From Parasponia andersonii (taxonomy: Eukaryota > Streptophyta > Magnoliopsida > Rosales > Cannabaceae): a stretch of 64,000 nt of DNA. Position 1 is the stretch's first letter, and each line of letters begins with the position of its first letter. Positions 24,660 to 36,829 of this stretch are shown piece after piece. The notes under the pieces were generated by a model that saw nothing but the letters and a program-made list of their open reading frames with translations, had not been told where the DNA came from and did no database searches. Location of the stretch: the NCBI GenBank assembly GCA_002914805.1, contig JXTB01000040.1, positions 777,374 through 841,373 on the forward strand, read 5' to 3'. The position numbers and the translations under genes are program-made.

Positions 24660-25585
24660 AGCTACAGGGCCTATTATTTTTGGTTGAGAGTGTAATAATG
24701 AGAGCTTTAGCTAGCGCGCGGAATGATCTATGCTTGAGATATTAAATGGTCACTATATTACATTTATATATGTGTTAATATTATATGTTAGGTTGGATAG
24801 ACACGCACAAACTATCCAAAAAAACATTGGCCGGCGGATTTCGGTCACTGTCTTGTTTTGTAAGTAGTTTGTACGTTTCTCTGTCTATAGTGTTGATCAT
24901 TTTTGCAAATATAAAATTAATTTTGAGCCTATTTATGCGAAGATATATGAATTATATATTTATATATTTAACAAATATAGGGTTTAACTGAAACTGAAAA
25001 TTTTTCCTCCAGCTACTGACCCGTTCACATACAACAGTATTTGGCTTTCTCCTATCGAAGAATATATATAGACTCAAATATTTGTGCACCATATTGGATC
25101 AACAAGAGAGGACTTGAGACGCGTGTGCATAGTGGAAACTTTATTCATCACCCTATTATAATATACGAATTACAAGAGTATACTGTATACATAAGTAATT
25201 AACTTAATTTGGAGCTCAACTGTTCAAGATTTCTTTTCTTCAAATTTCATACCTCACTATAAACTTTATTAGTACATGACCCAAAAGAGTATTAGCCTAC
25301 GAACACATTTGTCTTTTTGGATCAGTCACCAATTCCAAACCTAGCAAGGAGACAGATTATATATTATTACACTAGCTAATAATGTATATGAAATTATCAA
25401 CTTTGAAGCTCATTAAGGTCTCCCTCATTGATCTTATATATAATAATACCAAACTATTTTTTTTTTTTTTCTATTTTCTACTTTTGCTTTTCTGGCTAAC
25501 GAGTACTTGGGATATTTGTTGGTGCAGCTTAATTATCCCACTTTTCCAACATTCTGAATGGCATTCTAGATAAGAATCTCAACTA
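24660..25585. other. Upstream region of the PRUNE-like gene and intergenic sequence
   Basis: Sequence to the right of 24637 contains the likely leader and promoter of the PRUNE-like gene (minus strand), but no TATA box was fixed. Beyond about 24780 it is AT-rich and no gene is seen. Confidence 0.35.
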
Positions 25586-26005
25586 GGTGAAGCTTCAGCT
25601 TCATTCTTCGCAGAGTTGGAAGGAGATGAGATGCATATATAGAACTCTTGGAAAGTAAATTCAAAGCCAAGGTCGAGGCCATAACGGCTTCTAACTAACC
25701 AGGCTGAAGATGTTATTGGGTTCATCTTGGACTTCATTTAGGAAATTGTTGCCAGCTAGCCGAGCCTCGAGCTCGTGACTGGACAGTCATGCAGCCACGA
25801 ACAGAATGATTTCTAGCTTTACCATCAAGGCGGCCGCACTGCCGCGGCAATGGGTCTTTGATGGACTTCAAGGCCTCGGCATTCCATGCACTCTTGGATA
25901 TGACTATCGACTATCGAGTACTGCCACGGTAGAGAAGAGTTGCATATCATTGTTGAAGTTTCGGAAGGGCCTGGATACGAGGCCAACGAAGGTGATGAGT
26001 GCAGA
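25586..26005. other. Less AT-rich, gene-like stretch of unknown origin
   Basis: Composition rises toward coding-like values and open frames exist on both strands (25806-26015 plus, 25825-26028 minus), with sites such as GGCGGCCGC and CCGCGG that are rare in the neighbourhood. I do not recognise a product and no splice partner was found. It could be a decayed exon or captured gene fragment inside a transposon. Confidence 0.25.
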
Positions 26006-26200
26006 TAGGGTATAAATCGGGCTGTCAAGCCGGGCCCAAACCCAAACTTTCGGATTTGGGCGGGCTCAAATTTGGACCTTTGGGTTTTAAGAAAGTTTCG
26101 GACTAAACTGGACCGAGTTTAAATTAATAAAAATCAAACCTAAAGCCGAATGTTAAAGGCTTTGAGCTCGAATATAAGGCTGGACTTTAGAGCATAACTT
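26006..26200 (+). mobile_element. Fragment related to the hAT element at 46574-47170
   Basis: The start, TAGGGTATAAATCGGGC, and the following AAGCCGGGCCCAAACCC resemble the reverse complement of the right end of 46574-47170 (TAGAGGTGTAAATCAGGC, then CCCAAGCCC). The CGGGCTC/GAAAGTTTCGGACT wording is also shared. The right boundary is not resolved, and it appears truncated. Confidence 0.4.
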
Positions 26201-26398
26201 AATACCTTAATCCACTACACCTTAATCATATAAAGCAATTTTAAATTTATATATACTTTGATTTGATTAATTTAAGTGTCCCTCAATAATATAAATCATA
26301 ACCCCTTTCATAAACACCCCTATGTTAATTTCCACTATTAATGCTGGTGAAGGTACAATGCCATAACTTGCATATAAGTATATATATATATATATATA

Positions 26399-26637
26399 GG
26401 GCACCAATCCAGTAAGTATTTTTTTTGTTACCTATGCATAAATATCAATTTGGCAAATGAAAATTTAGCATGTATATTTTTTTATTGTAAAAAATAAGAG
26501 AGAAAAAGCATTAATGATGCACGTCTTTTCATGCACTTCATTATAGCTGTTGGATTACTATTAGATGGTGATCCAACGGCTAAAAAAAAATACCTACCCA
26601 TAGATAAAGAAAAAAAATACCTATTGGATTGGCAACC
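26399..26637 (-). mobile_element. (TA)n-associated MITE, copy 4 (inverted)
   Basis: 239 bp, in reverse orientation to copy 1 and almost the same length. The ends are GGGCACCAATCCAGTAAGTA and, complemented, GGTTGCCAATCCAATAGGTA, each running into T/A homopolymer. It is bounded on both sides by (TA)n runs. The internal GTTGGATTACT...GGTGATCCAAC arms are retained with mismatches. Confidence 0.85.
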
Positions 26638-26925
26638 ATATATATATGTATATATATTTATGTATCTATATCACAAAATAAGTTGACATTTCAACACGTA
26701 AAATGTGTAGACATAAGATGCTTTAGAGGAAAAAATAATATATAATATTGAGAAATAATAATTAAATATGACTTAATTAGAATACCATAAATTGACATAA
26801 GATAGAAATATTTTTGTGATTTATGCAGTACTTATGAATTTTCTATTTCAAGTTTATGTGAATTGGAATTGGTTTGAAAAGTAAGAACTGGTTTCTTGGT
26901 TTAAGTAAATGTTCAAGAAACCAAA
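26638..26925. other. AT-rich intergenic sequence
   Basis: (TA)n-rich at its left edge. No gene or clear repeat boundary was recognised. Confidence 0.35.
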
Positions 26926-27375
26926 TTGGTTTCAAGGAAACCTTTATAGTATCATGTGATTTAGTTAACTACAGGACATTCTATTACATGAAAATCAAAC
27001 TAGTTTTTCTGGAACCTTTTATGATTTTTTATGATTAACTTACATATATGACATTCTTTTAAAAGGAATCTCCACTAGCTTCCTAGAAACTTTTATGGTT
27101 TTTTGTAATTTACTTACATACATGGTATTTTTTTAAAAGAAAACTAAATTAGTTTCTAAGAAATCTTTGTGGTTTCCTGTGATTTCCTTACATACATGGC
27201 GCTCCGCTAAAAATTTTTTTTTGTAGTTTCCTATGATGACATTGTGTTAAAAATAAACGAAAGTGGTTTTTAGGAAACCTTTATAATTTCTTGTGATACA
27301 CTTATATACAAGACATTCTGTTAATAAGAAACTAAATTGGTTACTAAGAAACTTCTGTAGTTTCTTGTAAAAAAA
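26926..27375. repeat. Degenerate minisatellite, 74-75 bp period
   Basis: A motif of the type GGTTTCTAAGAAACCTTT, followed by TGTGATTTACTTACATACA and a CATTCTGTTAAAA block, recurs at 26928, 27002, 27077, 27151, 27265 and 27339. The spacings are 74, 75, 74, 114 and 74; the 114 step contains a shortened extra unit. Units differ by many substitutions, so the array is old. Confidence 0.75.
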
Positions 27376-27559
27376 TATAGTTTATTTATTAAAATACTAC
27401 TACGTTTTCTAATTCCCAAAGTATTTAGAAAAAAAACACTAAAAAATCGTATGAAATTTTTATTATTTTTAAAAGGTTGTAAATTTCGTAATATTATTTG
27501 AAAAATAAATATAAGTATCAAAACCTTTTTTTTTTGGAGGGCGGAGGGGGGTTAGGCCG

Positions 27560-27835
27560 TTGGGTGGGCCGTCTATTTCAAATTTTGACTAAAAATATTG
27601 GTTTGTGTAGCATAATTATATATAGGATAAGTACAATTTGAATTTTGACAAATTTATTTCCTATTTCGTCTTGGTTAATATCTGTATAGTTTGTAAGTTG
27701 ATTTCTTGCATTTATATAGAATGCAAATTTTTTAAAAAAATGCTAGAGGCAAATTTATGTTGCTTGATTGTTTTTCAAGTTTAGACAGGTTATTATATGA
27801 GTTCAGATATATTTGAGTATAAAAATTGTAAAATA
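27560..27835 (+). repeat. Diverged direct repeat, left copy
   Basis: It aligns with 30880-31165: GGCCGTCTA, then TATATATAGGATA(A/G)G(T/C)AC, a GTTTGTAAGTTG block and TTATTATAT followed by TTTGAGTAT or TTTAAGTAT. Divergence is high (rough guess a quarter to a third) and the class is unknown. Confidence 0.5.
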
Positions 27836-28789
27836 CGTACTTGATTTGGATTTATTGGGATTTTCTTCTACTTGAATCTAGATTTGTATGGCCTAGTTTG
27901 TTTTTTTGATTTAAAATAAAAAACTATTTGGAGAATGTACAAGTAGAGGTCTACTAAACTTTCATGATAAAAAAGGGACTAATCCATAAATATTTTCAAA
28001 ATTAACCCTATTGATATGTCATACACGTTGGATTACTAGGATACATTTTTCAATAACGAATCCTAAAATACATTTTTCTCTAACAAACTCCAAACTACTT
28101 CTATTACTATCGTCAGTTCCAACCTCGACAGTGCCTTCGCTTAACTAGAGTAAAAAAATTTTGACCATAGTCGAACTTGTTTTGCCACTTCTCCTAGTTT
28201 GTCTGATCGATTTTCAACTAACGGCTGGAAAATTTCAATTTTAGTAAAAAAATTTCGATTAGAGTCGAATCACCATACGACTATAGTCAAACAATTCGAT
28301 TGGAATCGATCGTTGTTGTTTGACTGCAGTCGAATAATCTCAACCCTGGTCAAACATGATTGGCTGCATTACTAGATCGCCTCATTCACTTTTAATTTTT
28401 TCGACTTGGTCAAACATTTTCAATTGGGTTGAATTAAGGGTAATTTCAGAAGTCTAAAATTTTTATTAAATGATATGATAATACTTTTATAAATGATTTT
28501 TGGGTTATCCTCTTTTTCCTCACATGTTTTTGAAAAATGTCAAAATTGATAATCCCCAAAATATTATGGTATCAATATGTAAACGAAGTATTCTAATTTA
28601 TGTATGTCTTTTCTTAATATTTGCCTCCATAAGTAATCTTTTAAATTAGTTGTACATATCAAGCCTGAGGTAAAATTGCCTTTAAGAACTTTTTTTTTTT
28701 TAATTCTATGACTATAAAAGATTATTCAAACTAATATATAAAAAAAAAAAAGAAAAAGAAAAAAACATTAGTCAAAACTATTATTCAAT

Positions 28790-29330
28790 GGAAAAAAAGG
28801 CTTCTTAGGGAAAAAAAAAAGTCTAAAGTCTGAAAAATTGAAAAATCATTAGTAAAAATTCCATGAGTATTTGTAAGAAATGCCTTTTTTTTTTAAAGAT
28901 CAATTTTAATATAGCTGTTTTTTACACCTATTTAATACATGATTATTTTATTATTTTATTTTGATAAATAGCTATTTTTTAATAAAGTAAATCAATTTTT
29001 GAAAAAGTAATTTAATTTTTTAAATAATAAATTAATTTGTTTAAAAAATAAACCAACTTTATAAAGAATAAATTATTTTTTAAACAAATCAACATATTTA
29101 GATACACTAGATAAAGTAAATCAATATTTTATAAGGTAAATAAATTTTCAAAAAATAAATCAGTAGAATTTGATACGGCCTATTTTTTAATAATTTTCAA
29201 AATTCAATCTTTTTTAATAATATTTAAAAAATGGCCATTTTACAAATTATGATCTAAATTTCAGTTATTTGGCTAAAAATAGCCAATCAGATTACTCGAG
29301 ATAACTCATCGAGTTAATTTTATTTTCTTT
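28790..29330 (+). repeat. AT-rich dispersed repeat, inverted relative to 50850-51490
   Basis: Shared wording in inverted orientation includes AAGATCAATTT, TTACACCTATTTAAT, TTTTGATAAATAGC and AAAGTAAATCAATTTTT, and then the ACTCGAGATAACTC / GAGATAACGAG theme. No coding capacity was found. Boundaries are approximate. Confidence 0.5.
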
Positions 29331-30132
29331 TGAAAATTTTGCCTTATAAAATCCAACTTTCGAATTATTTTGATTTCTTGGACTTATACATGAAATAAGT
29401 TGATAGGTGTCTTTGAAACTCCGAGTGGAGTGATCTACCGGTGATTAATTAAGATTGATCTTTGTAAGGTTGTGATCACTTGTTCGAGTGATGGATAAAT
29501 CTCTTGTGGTTTTAAACGGTGAAAGCTTGTTTCATGAAGGCCATTTTCTCTCTTTTTTATTATAAAAAAAAATAGGTACCTCTCAAGAACTAATTTTCAT
29601 TGGCTCCGTGATAAAACGAGCTCACAATATAATAACGGATCTTTGAGATGGAGCACACTTATTAAGTATACCCCTTCAAAGATTTTACAACCTATGCAAT
29701 ATACCCCTTCAAAGATTTTACGACCTTTCCATTGGATTACCCCTTCAAATGTCCCTTAATTACATATCTTATATAATGAATTGGCTTTGTGAATTTGATT
29801 AATTAGAATACTACTGCTATCACCGAGGAGAAGAAAGGTGGTAAACCAAATATGATTGGTTTGAGTTTTAGGTGCATATGCTTTTTAAGATAATAATTGT
29901 TTTTGGTAAATTAAGTACATACATGTAAATAAATCATAGAATTAAAGATATTAATAGTTTCTGAATCATGTTTATTATACCATATTATTCCTAAATTTTC
30001 AATTTACATAATAATAGTCTATGAATAATATTATTGTTGCAACAATGATTTTTTTTGGTCACAAATTATTAAATATTTCATAGAAATAAGTCATTACAGA
30101 GCATACGATTTTGTAACTGTGGTTAAGAATAA

Positions 30133-30416
30133 GATTCTGAACTTTTAACTTATAAAGTAGATTACCAAGATTTATGTAATATTACAACAATGACTATTTT
30201 TTTTCATAAACTATTAAAATTTTAAAAAAGTGAGTCGTATACAAAAAGCATAATTTAATAACTATGGTTAAAAAGATTCTGAACTTTTAACTTATAAAGT
30301 AGATTACCAAGACTTATGTAATATTACAACAATGACTATTTTTTTTCATAAACTATTAAAATTTTAAAAAAGTGAGTCGTATACAAAAAGCATAATTTAA
30401 TAACTATGGTTAAAAA
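30133..30416 (+). repeat. Tandem duplication, two copies of 142 bp
   Basis: A 142-bp block beginning GATTCTGAACTTTTAAC is present twice head to tail (30133-30274 and 30275-30416) with essentially one substitution (GATTTATG against GACTTATG). The near identity in a region of otherwise old repeats marks a recent event or, possibly, an assembly duplication. Confidence 0.9.
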
Positions 30417-30879
30417 CAAGACTCTGACTCATAGAAGTAAAAAATGTCTAATTATATGCTTTATTTATAACTATTTTCTATTAAAATATTAACAGTATCA
30501 AACTATTGCCATTGCCAATAACTACATAATTCAGAAATTATTGCGTTAAAAATTAGTGAAACAAAATGATACAATAAATATGATTCAAAAATATATAAAT
30601 ATAGTTGCTATATTTAACCCTAAATCAAACTAGGTATGTGATTTAGGATTAAAAAAATTGGCTTATGATATGTATGTGGATAAGTTACCCCCATCCTCCT
30701 CCGCTTTTTGTTAGGTGACACTTTGTGCCGGCGTAATTAATTAATATATCCTTAGGAATATAGGGAAAAATGAGATCACTTTTGCCAAGTTTAAGGAAAA
30801 ACATGCCGACTACGTCAAATATAGTTAAATTTAAAGCTTATAAGGCTAAAATTGTGATTTGTGGTCATGGGATGGGCGT

Positions 30880-31165
30880 TCGGCCGTCTACTTTTCATTT
30901 TATTTAAAATTAGCATAGCATATATATAGGATAGGCACTATTTGGATATAACTCAAGTTTTATTTTCAATTTTTTTATAGTCAATAATGGTAGAGTCTTA
31001 GTTTTTTTTTTTTTTCTTTTTCTTTGAAGAGTTTGTAAGTTGTTTTCTTATATTTATTAAGAATATAAATTTGAAAAATGTTAAAGGCGCATCTATTGTG
31101 GCTTAGTTGCTATTTTAAATTTGGATAAGTTATTATATTATTTCAAATAAATTTAAGTATGCGTA
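30880..31165 (+). repeat. Diverged direct repeat, right copy
   Basis: Partner of 27560-27835, about 3.3 kb downstream in the same orientation. The intervening DNA shows no coding domain, so an LTR pair is not supported. Confidence 0.5.
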
Positions 31166-31863
31166 TTTTTATGGATTCGGTTTGCTCTTCATTTTACCCC
31201 ATAAAATTACTGTGGCACGCACTGCGAGTATTGATCCTTATGTACATGTTTGTTCTTAAAATATGATTCCACCAATCATTTTCTCATCAGTCTTACATAT
31301 TAAAGCGGTGATTTCTCTAAGTACTGATTTCCTTCTTAAACTGGCCTATGAAAATTAAAAAACAATTATTTACTCATTGTTACAGATTTTATTTCTGTTT
31401 GATTTTAATTTTAAAGTTCTGATAATAAATCTCTTTAGAATTTAACGTTTTTGATTTTTAAGTACTTATCTATAATATTGACCTTTACTTTAGTTGATTT
31501 TTTTAACCCGAGTATAAACAATGCATTTCTCATTGGAGAAAGGGATTATTTTTTTCCCCTAATTTAATTATTCATTAAAACAAGAATATTTCTTTTCTGA
31601 TAAATGAGTTATGATTTATCTCAATTTTCAAGTAGTTAAAGAAGATAGTGTCTATTTATTATCTAAAATCTAAATTTCGCAATTTCTACATTATCTAAAA
31701 TATTGGAATATTTAACCTCAATAATGAAAGCAGGTGTGGTTATACCAATTAAGTTGTGACAAAATTTCTATATTAACTTTTGGCACAAAATATGTCGTTT
31801 TGGTTTTTTATTATGATTTTTTTTTAAGGAAAAGTGGAAATTCTTTATTATAATAAGTCATTA

Positions 31864-34687
31864 TGTCACGACCGAAAATTCAAGGCTATGACTTTTAGTA
31901 AATTTAAGTGAAAACAGTGATAAACAGAAATTCCCAAAATTTTCAGAAAAAGTCGAGTACTTAAAATTTAAGTTTTAGTCCTCAAGAATAAGTAAATTTT
32001 AATATTGGACCAACTCGATAAATTACAATATTATCTACTAGTTTAAATTTCCAAGGCATTTTTAATTTTAAATTTAGAGACATGATAAATAATAAATTTT
32101 AGAAATTTTTTTATTTAAATCATTAAGTTTAATGAAAGTGTTCAATTTAAACCCATAGGCCCATAAATTAAAATAATTTTCATAAAATCATTTCTATGTC
32201 TAAGTACTCGATTAAATATCGAAATCATCCTCATACATCTACTCAGTAAATATATTACGAATGGCTAAATAAATTTGACTTAGAAAAAGAGAAAACGATA
32301 CAGAGTATGAACCAACCAATGAAGAGGACTGGAACTGTAAACATACACCAAACATACTTGCCAAGCTACACGAATATCTGTCACAGAATAATTTGACACC
32401 TGAAAGAGGAAGGAAGTAGGGGAGTGAGCACGTGAATGCTCAGTAGAAAACTGAATTATCCTTTTGGGAGAAAAACCCGTTTTAGTAATTCTCAATACAA
32501 CCGCATGGTTAGTAGTTCTGGAAAACATCGTAATAAATATGGAGCATTTGAGATATATATAGAAAATCTTTACAGAAAATCATGCTCAAATAAAAATCAG
32601 ATTTATATATCCAGATTAAAACAGATAGAAAGCCATAATAAAACAAGCATAGTGCACCTCTGCATAGTTAATAATACCGGAAAGCATTTCTATAAATATC
32701 AAGTATTTAAACTATTTATAGAAAACCATGCTAAAATCAAACCAGATATCCAGGTCAAAATATATAAAAGTCTTAATTTAAATAAGTATAATGCACATCA
32801 CATAAATCAACACATCACATGAGTCCTCATCCTCTCATCACAACTAGAGCAACTTATACTACATGTATTGAGTGCTCTCTGCCTGACATCTATCTTTGAA
32901 AAACCGGAGAGATACCCATGTGTCAAATCCTACAGAACCGGAGGGGCACCGAATGCTTACGCCTACCGAATGGAGATAGTCAGAAAATAAACCCTGCGCG
33001 GGTTTACGGGCTCTCATCGAAGGCGGGTGTACTCGTCTGCCTACTACAATACCATGATGCCTAAGACGATTCTCATACATGATCGTATGAAATGTGCAAT
33101 ATATATAAAGTCTCAAACAACCATGCAGTGGTTTAACATTCTAGACATGCTCTGATTTTTAATTAAAACCTATTTTGTACTTTAAAAACCAAAAGTACAG
33201 TTTCCATGGTTTTACCAAAAATCCAAGTATGAAAAATTGTATAAAATCGTATTTAAATATATCTAGAATAGTCTACAATATTTCACAAATTTATAGTTCA
33301 TGAAAATAACTATTCAAATAGTTCAATTTAATAAAATCACGAAATTTCATTTTTCAGAATAAATTCAAATTTTAATGAAAATAACATAAAACAAGGAAAT
33401 TGAATCCCCTACCTCGAATTAGTGATTATGCTGAGCTAATGACGCTGGAAATATTCTCAATTGATTACTGGGTTGTTCGGACAGTCGTTTTCGAATCTCG
33501 TCACGTTTACTTGAAAAGTTGACTTTTCAAACGGAGCCTCGGATTGAGAAACGGAGGTTACCACTGAATTCAGAACACCCAAAAACATTGGTTTAGACAT
33601 AAAGTTTGTCAAAAACGGGCCCCGATACGGAACCGGCCCGTAGCACACAAAACGTGCACATTCACGAGCTATTTTCTCGAATTTCGTGCTACTTCAGAAA
33701 ATAGTGATATTTTATATCAAAATTCATGTCCCGACCTCGCTGAGTCCAAATTCGAAGTTAGAACTCAGTTTCGAGGTCCCGAACACTAAATGGGCTCAAA
33801 ATCCGAAAATTATAAAAATACCATATTTTGAAAATATTTAGAAAAATACCACATTTTCATCCCGATAATTAACTACCTTCCGGTTATCGTTTTAACACTT
33901 AAAAATCATGAGATTTCATGTTTCAAACTCCTCTATCACGCGGTATAATTTTCTCGGAAAAAATAACTCAATTCTGAAATAATTACGAAAATACCACACA
34001 AATTTAAATATTAAGATATTGTTACAGTAGACAACTTCTCACCGGAGCCGAGTTAGAGGCTGAGAGTGATTGGAAAACAAAGGTGGAGCCGATACGAATC
34101 GAACGGTGGCAGTGGTGCGGTGATCGGACGTCTGGCGGCGGCACGATGGGCGAAAAACCATCACGGTGGCGCGATTTTCCGGCTGAGATTTTTCCGGCGG
34201 TAGGCGGCGGTTCATGGCAGCCGCAACTGGTGCTGGTTCGTCGACGTCTTCTGGTCACGGCGAACGAGCGCATCTGGCATGGCGGCAGGCGGTGGAGGCT
34301 CGACGGAACAGTATCCGAGAGGGGTATTTTTTGGGGGGTTTCGTGGAGAAGAATGGGAAAATGGGGGGTTTTTATGCAATTTTTTAAAATTGTAACAGTG
34401 GGACACATGGCACAATCTGATTCGACCGAAAAAATAAGTTTTTGAAATTCCACTTTGGCTACAATTTTAAAAGATTCTTTCATTTTAATCCCTCCTTAAT
34501 TACACTTTTGTCCCCAATTTGAAATTTCTTTTTCACTTTTATCCCAAATGTATCTAGACATAATCTTGTCTAGATTCAACACCGAATTTTTTTTTATTTT
34601 TATTTAATTAATCCAAAATACAAAATTACCAAAATGTCTTTGAAGTAAAATTACTTGATTACTCTTACAAAATTTTAGGATTTTACA
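31864..34687 (+). mobile_element. Solo LTR, long-LTR retrotransposon family, copy 1 (2.8 kb)
   Basis: It begins TGTCACGACC and ends GGATTTTACA. The flanking pentamers are CATTA (31859-31863) and CATTA (34688-34692), a perfect 5-bp target-site duplication. No gag-pol lies inside, so this is most simply a solo LTR left by LTR-LTR recombination. It is homologous over most of its length to 47972-50160. The TGTCACGACC start is common among plant Ty3/gypsy LTRs, so that class is inferred. A less AT-rich block at about 34020-34450 supports overlapping open frames (for example 34022-34483 minus) that are not recognisable genes. Confidence 0.88.
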
Positions 34688-34991
34688 CATTATCTATCAC
34701 AAGAGTAATATAATTAAGAAATTTCCTATTACAAAATAAAGAATCAATATAGAAAAAATGACGTTTAGCACCAATTGATTCTCATAGTCAAAAGTCATTA
34801 CTACTGTCTTTCTACAAAGATTTGCATTGCAAGTAATAATATCATCGCTAAACATATAATAAGTCAAATTCACTAAACCCACAATCATGTTCCAATTATT
34901 TTGTACCAATGGGCCAATGAACGTTGAAAACACTACAAGATATAAATCTTCACAAAGTATAACAACAACAGTTCTTCTTTTATTATCACCG

Positions 34992-35071
34992 TGAAGTATA
35001 GTATAAGCCACTCCTATAGAGCTTATCTTCTTGAAGTATAGTATAAGCCACTCCTATAGAGCTTATCTTCT
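34992..35071 (+). repeat. Tandem duplication, two copies of 40 bp
   Basis: A 40-bp unit beginning TGAAGTATAGTATAAGCCAC is repeated exactly head to tail with no spacer. It is probably a slippage event. Confidence 0.9.
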
Positions 35072-36735
35072 TGAACAATGCAACATTCACGATGAATTTC
35101 TTTCAGATTTGATTCGTAGAATTCAGATATATAACAAAACTATAGAAAACAAAATGGAAACAAACAAAATTTACACAAAGTATATAAATTTCTTAGGATG
35201 AAACCCCTATAGTTTCTCAGGATGAGGAAGACGTACGTCATTCTTTGATTTGTGTCACACACAATGAGCACAATGAGTGGATTGGATGCATTACAGCCAT
35301 TTGCGAATAAAATTCATTTTCACACGAAGTTTGTTGACACTTATTGGTTTAAACAAAGTCAAATTACATGGTATGAATCTCTCGCGGTAGAAAGTAAACT
35401 GATATCTCTGCCATAAATAGTGATTTTACCCATCTTTTATATACTCTAGTCTGGTTTTCGAAAGTGTATGTCATTTCCTATGTAATAAGGGCAACTTAAT
35501 ATATATATATATATATATATTTCCAAAAAGAGTATAATAGTGTACTCTAGTTCACATGTAACATTGTAATTTAGGTATAAAAACATACGTCCGCGTCTTA
35601 GGCGAGTGCCTAACTCACGTTAACCTTCAACCAATTTAGTCTTATAAGTTTGGTGCAGCAGAAGAAGTATACGATCTATGTAAGATTAGTTATGGCCGTT
35701 TAACCTTTACATTATAGCATATATAGCCTTAGGATGGTTACTATTAACATGAATAACATGATACAGGAAATAGGTACATTAGAAATTTCAACTACATACG
35801 TACATTATAGTTAGGGGATTATTTATTTTGTACACGATAATCTCTCTTTACATTCAATGAGTCGTAGCCCTTCCCATTAATTGAGCTGATCTGAGTTTTT
35901 ATTTATTTTACAACAAAGAAAGAACTATATTCAAGACTTATGAAAAAGCTAGCAAGCTTAATTAATTTCACAACAATACAATACATCGATTTGGATCTAT
36001 TAATATAAGGAAACAAGATCATATTCCACCTACACATTTCTTGTATACTTTATTTCTCATACATTTGTATTTGTATATTTTGTTAATTTTTTTTATTTAG
36101 GCTGATTCGATTATATAATGAAATCAATTTATTCTTTGCATTCTCACTTAGTTGTGAATAATTAAATACTCTCTCTAATCAATAGAAGTTGTTCCATATT
36201 TTTTCAAATTATAAAGCTTCTATATAGTATCAGAACCCAAAGACGTATTTTCTTAAGGGTGAGAGGGGGTATTTGTGGAATTTTAATTTTCCTAGATTTT
36301 AGGTCAGTTTTTTTATTGTCTTTATGTTACCTCTATATTTATTTATTTTTCTACTTTGCCCCCGTCTAAAATTTTACTTTTTGGATTGGTTTCTTTTTTC
36401 TCTCTCTCTCTCTCTTCTCAAAGCTAGTCTCCCGTCAGCTTTCTTTTCTCCACTTTTTTCCCATTAGTTTTTATTAAAAAAAATGTCTCTACTCCCTAAT
36501 ATTTATTAGTTTCAGTAAATAAAAATTAGTATATTAAAATTTTCGAAAGAGTACAGCCTGTTTGGATACCTTTATTTTTTGTTTTCGGTTTAAATAAATA
36601 AAAATTTACGAAGTGTTTTTGGAAAACATATGTGATAACATTGTTTTTGCTTTCTGTTTAAAAAAAATTGTACTCTGGAAGTGAAAATTTTTTCCTTCAA
36701 AAAATTTTTTTAACAAAAAGTAAAACTAAAAAGTG

Positions 36736-36829
36736 GTATATTTTAAGTGGTTTTTTCGTGAACATTTTATTATTTTTATTCAAATTCCTAAAATATACCA
36801 CTTCCATTAAAAAACCACTTAAAATATAC
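36736..36829. repeat. Perfect 21-bp inverted repeat
   Basis: The arms 36736-36756 and 36809-36829 are exact complements, separated by 52 bases. The first arm starts GTATATTTTAAGTGG. An adjacent partial third copy of the arm occurs at about 36790-36805. It may form a hairpin. No transposon ends were recognised. Confidence 0.8.

Larger units (their letters stand above)
27836..31863. other. AT-rich repeat-derived intergenic region, no gene
   Basis: Apart from the repeats listed separately (28790-29330, 30133-30416, 30880-31165) there is no exon, no long open frame and no recognisable protein domain. A stretch at about 28080-28440 has repeated TCGA-containing words (GTCGAA, TCGATT) that may be a decayed tandem repeat. 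Confidence 0.4.

Noticed and set aside
27560..31165. 27560-27835 and 30880-31165 as the LTRs of a 3.6-kb element
   Set aside because: No TG...CA ends, no PBS or polypurine tract and no coding remnant between them; left as a plain diverged repeat pair.
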